Source: Tipula vernalis
Lineage: Eukaryota > Arthropoda > Insecta > Diptera > Tipulidae
Direction of reading: 5' to 3'
Length of the DNA stretch: 64,000 nt
Assembly: GCA_958295665.1 (NCBI GenBank)
Contig: OY282558.1
Coordinates: forward strand, 351,211,034 to 351,275,033
The notes under the pieces were generated by a model, which worked only from the letters and a program-made list of their open reading frames with translations, did no database searches and was not told the origin of the DNA. The translations under genes and the position numbers were made by a program. Shown piece after piece: positions 59,809 through 64,000 of this stretch (positions are counted from its first letter, which is position 1; each line of letters opens with the position of its first letter).

Positions 59809-60717
59809 CAAAGCAACCTTGATTATACAAAGCCATAGTCTAAAAAACACAGCTTTTATAAAGGAATTAGAAACGAGGAAAAAACCAAACTTTTCATAGT
59901 AAAGTACACAAAATATATGGGAAATCACTTTTTTTCCTAAGACAAATTTTTAAATGAAAACGTTACAAATCCTTAATTATGATTTCTGAAATATTTTCAT
60001 AAATATTTGAATTTCAACATATATGAATGTCGTTTAAGTAAATCGTTTTCATTTTCTTGTTATAATTGAATTATTTAAACCAAAATATAAAAAAAATTCA
60101 TAACAACAACATTCTGGTCAAATTAAAATAAAAGCTTACTACAATTCGCTTGGTCATTAAGTCAATATACATTACATAGGTGGCAGTGATGGCCGTAAAA
60201 ATTTGATAAAATCATACCAAAAATTACCACCTGAGGAAATTTCAAGTAAAAAAATTGTAGGAAAACCAAAACAAATTCACAAAATATTAAGTACGAGTGA
60301 TAATTTTGTGACTAAACAATTGTTTGTCGTATTTTTCTGCAAATATTTTAGACATCTTACGTACACTAGTAAAACTAAAGATAAATTTAGCAAGTATTAT
60401 TTTAATTCATCAGAGCCAACTTTGATTTATTTTTCAAAATGGAAATTCGAAAAATATATTTTAGGCATAGTTTAATTTTAATATTTCTGCAATTAATATT
60501 TATTCAATAACAATATAGTCTTCTTGAATGTTGTTGGTCAAGGTATGTAGAAAACATTTATATAAACGTTTTATAATATATTTGCTTTTTGCATTGAACC
60601 TAAAAAACACCATTTTTACTATGGATTCCTATGGAAATCAATGAAAAGTTATACCACTAAAAAAGCTTCTAAAAAATACGTCATTATGATTATGGCTCTA
60701 TACTCTAGAAGGCTCTG
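59809..60717 (+). mobile_element. Solo fold-back unit, 909 bp, with 7-bp target duplication
   Basis: Starts CAAAGCAACCTTGATTATAC, ends AGAAGGCTCTG, and is flanked on both sides by the perfect 7-bp repeat ATATAAT (59802-59808 and 60718-60724). Nearly collinear with each arm of 29620-31437. No coding capacity. The weakly inverted termini (CAAAGC.../...GCTCTG) and 7-bp duplication suggest a cut-and-paste element in which this unit is the basic mobile form. Confidence 0.85.
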
Positions 60718-60889
60718 ATATAATTTGAAAAATATCAAGAATTTCAAATTTTCAAAGTATCTTAAATATTCTTGAAAGTTCTCAAATATCGAATTATCCG
60801 TAAATTTTGTTAAAAAATTGTATAAGCTTAAAATATATATTTGCAAAAATTGAAATTTATTTTTAAGTTTGATAAATAATTTAATTTAA

Positions 60890-61870
60890 ACTTTTAACGT
60901 TGAGCCGTTTTCATACTTTTAGGTTTTTGATAAAAGTTTTATGTATTTGCTTTCAATTATCAAAGCTTAACCAAACCATTTTACTCAGAAATATGATTTC
61001 ACAAAGGGTGACGGAATTGTGGCTAAAATTTAGATTATTTTTTCTCAAAGTTAATCATCAATCATCAAAAGCTTTTAGTTTTAAGAGGTTTTTAAACCAA
61101 ACCATTTAACTCTAAAATTTTATATTACAAGGGAAGGTGGTATTTCTGGATAAGTTTGGAATATTTATGTTCAATGAGCTTTAAGCTTGATAATTAATTA
61201 ATATTATGTGCAAAAAATAAGCTTTTTCAAAAAGTTTCAAGAGCTTTCACTAATCGACATTTTTTAAACAATTTATCCCAAAATGCCGTTACCCTTTGTA
61301 ACGGAATTTTAGGATAAATTGAGCATGTTTGTTTTTGGGTTTGAACTTAACGTTTATGAGAGTTTTCATAATTTGAAGTTTTTGTTAAAAGTCTTTATGA
61401 ACATACATTAAGTATTTCCAAAAAATGTCGAACTCTGAGTTTTAAGAGCTTTCACGTATCGAAGCTTTTTAACCCGAATCATTTACTTTTTATTCTGAAA
61501 CTTGATAGTTTAAAGGAAGGTGGGATTTTGGAATAAATTTAGAATATTTGTTTTCAATAAGCTTTAAGCTTGGCAATTAATCCATACTTTTTGGGTTTGA
61601 ACTTAACATTTTTGAGCTTTCTAATAATTTCAGGGTTTCAGTAAAATATTTTATGAACATAAATTATGTATTTGAAAAAATTCCAAGAGCTTTAGTTTTA
61701 AGAGCTTTCGCTTATCGAAGCTTTTAAACTAACCATTTTGCTTCGAAATTTGATATTACAAGGGATGACGGAGCTTTGGGTAGGATTTAGAATATTTGTG
61801 CTCAATGTAAATCATTAAGAGCTTTTGGTTTTAAGAGCTTTTCAAACCAAACCTTTTGACTTTCTAATTT
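60890..61870 (+). repeat. Diverged, irregular repeat cluster
   Basis: The words AGAGCTTTNGTTTTAAGAGC, TATCGAAGCTTTTTAAACCAAA, CCATTTTACTCTGAAATTTG, ATATTACAAGGGAAGGTGG, TTTAGAATATTTGTNTTCAA, TGAGCTTTAAGCTTGATAAT and TTTTGGGTTTGAACTTAACG recur two to four times each. Copies of the CCAAACCATTT anchor lie near 60970, 61097, 61480 (diverged), 61730 and 61850. Unit length varies from about 120 to 260 bp because of internal deletions. Confidence 0.6.
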
Positions 61871-64000
61871 CTTAACACCGAATCACCAATTAAGTCTCAA
61901 ACATCACGCATCTCATTTCCATGATAAACTACAAAATCCCCGAGAAATTTTAAAAAGTGATCAAAAGCGAAGCCTGCGACAAACGGATATGAAATCGGGA
62001 AGCGAGAATTTTCAAAATCAGGAGAACCTCATCAAAAATAACCCCCAAAAAAAAACACCATCATTAGTTGCAACATTAAGTTGGCATTTGCATTTTCCTT
62101 GTATTTAAAATAGTTTTTCAAAATAAATCTGTAAATTTCATTTTTATTTACCATTTACTGGTAATCAAAAGATCCGCTAAATGACAAACTTTAAGTCGAA
62201 CGGACACTAATTGATTATAGAGACTGACTATGGTTTGGATCAAGTGAGGGAAACAAGAATTTATTTTCAGTCGTGTTTATATATTTTGCTAGTTTCTTCT
62301 TGATTTTTATGAACATCACAATGATACATCGCAAGCTGCTAACACCAGCAGATTACTATAAGCTCTCTCTTTTAAATCAAATTTAACCTTTTGCAAAATA
62401 AATTTTATCTGTTGGCAAATAAATTCAACCTTTTCTAATCAAAACTTGATTTGTGAAAGGTTGAATTTGTTGCGCTAAAAGTTAATTTGATTTGTAAAAG
62501 GTAGATTTTTAAACGTAAAAGGAGTAAACTTGGTTTAGCTACGCAAAACGTATAGGAGTCTAAATCTAAATAACGGTTAGACCGTTTCATTTTTATTTCT
62601 CTGGAGTCAGAACTGAGAGGAAGTGGTTGAGAATGCCTTAAGAAAATATTTAATAGCAACAGGAATGACTTCTTTTTTTTCTAAAAATTAGACCAACGTC
62701 TTTTCTTAAAATTTTCCTAGAAATATACCGTTCTGCAAATTGGCGCTTTAAGCTTAATCTGAGCTATCTAATCTTAAATTTGAACTAATCAAGGAAACCT
62801 CTTCGGCCCCAAAAACCGTGGGCCCCCCGCGGCTGTGAATGCACCATTCTTGATTACTTACCAAAGACGCAGGTATATTTCGGTGACAAACGAAGATTAC
62901 ATTTACTGACTGTGACATATTCTAGCATCACCTGGTAAAATTGCCGGAAGGTGTTTGGGACAGCAAGATTTTTTTCCTTTGACTTTGAAAAAAGCATGCA
63001 AGAGAAAAACGCACGAAATTTTCGTACAACTAAAACCTCAACGATGTAAATGTGCACATGGAAAATGCCACATAGAAAAAAGCACACGAAAAAAAACGCG
63101 CAAGAAGTAATATTTAAATTCGTGTTTTAATTTTTTTTAATAAGAATAAATATTTATAATAATAACGGGATAATGTGATCATGGTGGGTTGTATAAGAAA
63201 AGATGGATTTTGTCAAAATGTATCGTGATATGATAGATTTCGTGGGTAACCCAATAATAACAGCAAGTTTATGAAATATTTCAAATTAATTTAATATAGT
63301 TTTAATTCGTTTTGTACTGGGATGGGTTGCCATCTTCAACCCGGAGCTTTATTGGATTTATAGAAATTTCAGAATTTATGGGAATCTATGCGAAAAAGAC
63401 GAATAAATTCTAGAAGTGGCCGTTTTCTGTGGAATCATCTTCACTTCATCCCAGACTCCCGCTTTTCGAGGATTTATAAAAATACCAAATATTTCACAAA
63501 TATTCCTTGTATTTAAATTATAAAATAGAGAACTCCCCAAAGCTCTCTTGCATAATTTTACACAATCGTATAAATCTAAAATGAAAAAAATTCTTTAAAT
63601 TTTGATAAAATTTTAAAAATTTAGTAGTTGGCCCTTGGAATAGTCTTAGTTTGGAATGAATTATCCAGGTTTCACAAATGAAACATGGTAGCTCTAAACA
63701 GGATACTTCACGAAAACTCGGCCAACGAATTCAAAACATCATAAAAATTTCAATGCAGCTTCACTGGAAGAGCCTTAATGCAATCTACTTTAATTTGATG
63801 ATAGTATGATTTGACTGATATTATTCCTTAATTGTGCAATGCTTTGGTGGCCTTTTGACTTGCAGGAAATGATGTTCCAAGCTTTCGACATCGTCAACAA
63901 GATACTCAAATTTAAAATTGAGTTCCTGGAACCACCTTATTCCACAAATCAATTGACAACATCACCGGTTATGCGGATCCATTTGAATGTAGGTACCTTA
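61871..64000. other. Unique A+T-rich DNA with one hairpin
   Basis: 62421-62434 (AAATTCAACCTTTT) and 62455-62468 (GAAAGGTTGAATTT) form a 13/14-bp hairpin with a 20-nt loop. No coding region recognised. The frames at 62435-62659 and 62854-63087 on the minus strand lack motifs. Confidence 0.4.

Noticed and set aside
62798..62850. GGGCCCCCCGCGGCTGTG as a possible second hAT end for 59613
   Set aside because: It is in the same sense as the first motif, not inverted, and lacks the CGCCACTG terminus.

Overview
The window looks like intergenic or, more likely, deep intronic DNA of an insect, probably a fly (inference). It is strongly A+T-rich, has no operon-like gene packing, and carries a typical insect set of decayed transposons: mariner and another Tc1/mariner-type element, jerky/Tigger, Harbinger-like, copia, and several non-LTR retrotransposons. 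No intact host gene could be named. All recognised coding sequence is broken transposon sequence. The exceptions are a few short GT/AG-bounded segments that may be small exons (3115-3138, 4367-4436, 45802-45831, 53116-53140, + strand) and two unrecognised coding-like stretches (2592-2780 + and 43553-44286 -).

Layout. 1-10 kb: mostly unique A+T-rich DNA with two candidate small exons. 10.4-11.1 kb: short diverged tandem repeats. 13.35-13.56 kb: a (TA)n tract. 15-16 kb: an A+T-rich island. 16.7-18.4 kb: 3' half of an RNase H-bearing non-LTR element. 20.0-20.9 kb: a ~172-bp tandem repeat next to a deleted mariner. 25.6-27.65 kb: a ~108-bp satellite interrupted at 26059-27009 by an element with long inverted ends and a perfect 9-bp target duplication. 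27.7-29.6 kb: two jerky-like transposase pseudogenes. 29.6-31.4 kb: a 1.8-kb palindromic fold-back element inserted beside the second one. 34.1-35.0 kb: a non-LTR fragment. 36676-40760: a 4.1-kb element with ~350-bp inverted ends and a perfect 9-bp target duplication, enclosing a broken copia pol gene. 40795-41662: another inverted-terminal element holding a smaller palindrome. 42.7-44.3 kb: remains of a Tc1/mariner-type transposase and an unnamed coding-like gene. 46.1-46.4 kb: a MITE. 47.3-50.1 kb: an I/R1-like non-LTR element, minus strand. 50.1-52.1 kb: three DNA-transposon remnants in a row, one with Harbinger-like coding traces. 54.2-56.6 kb: a jockey-like element, minus strand. 56.9-57.5 kb: a large ATGGT-type simple repeat. 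59.8-60.7 kb: a solo copy of the fold-back unit with a 7-bp target duplication. 60.9-61.9 kb: diverged tandem repeats. 62-64 kb: unique DNA.

The most distinctive structures are two related Mutator-like non-autonomous elements (26059-27009 and 36676-40760). Their ends align base for base (consensus near AYYRGYGTGAAGTTT) and each has a perfect 9-bp target duplication. One carries tandem repeats in its core and the other a deleted copia pol fragment. The palindromic element at 29620-31437 behaves as one mobile unit made of two inverted copies of a ~0.9-kb element. All boundaries and duplications were read by eye. No database search or alignment was run.
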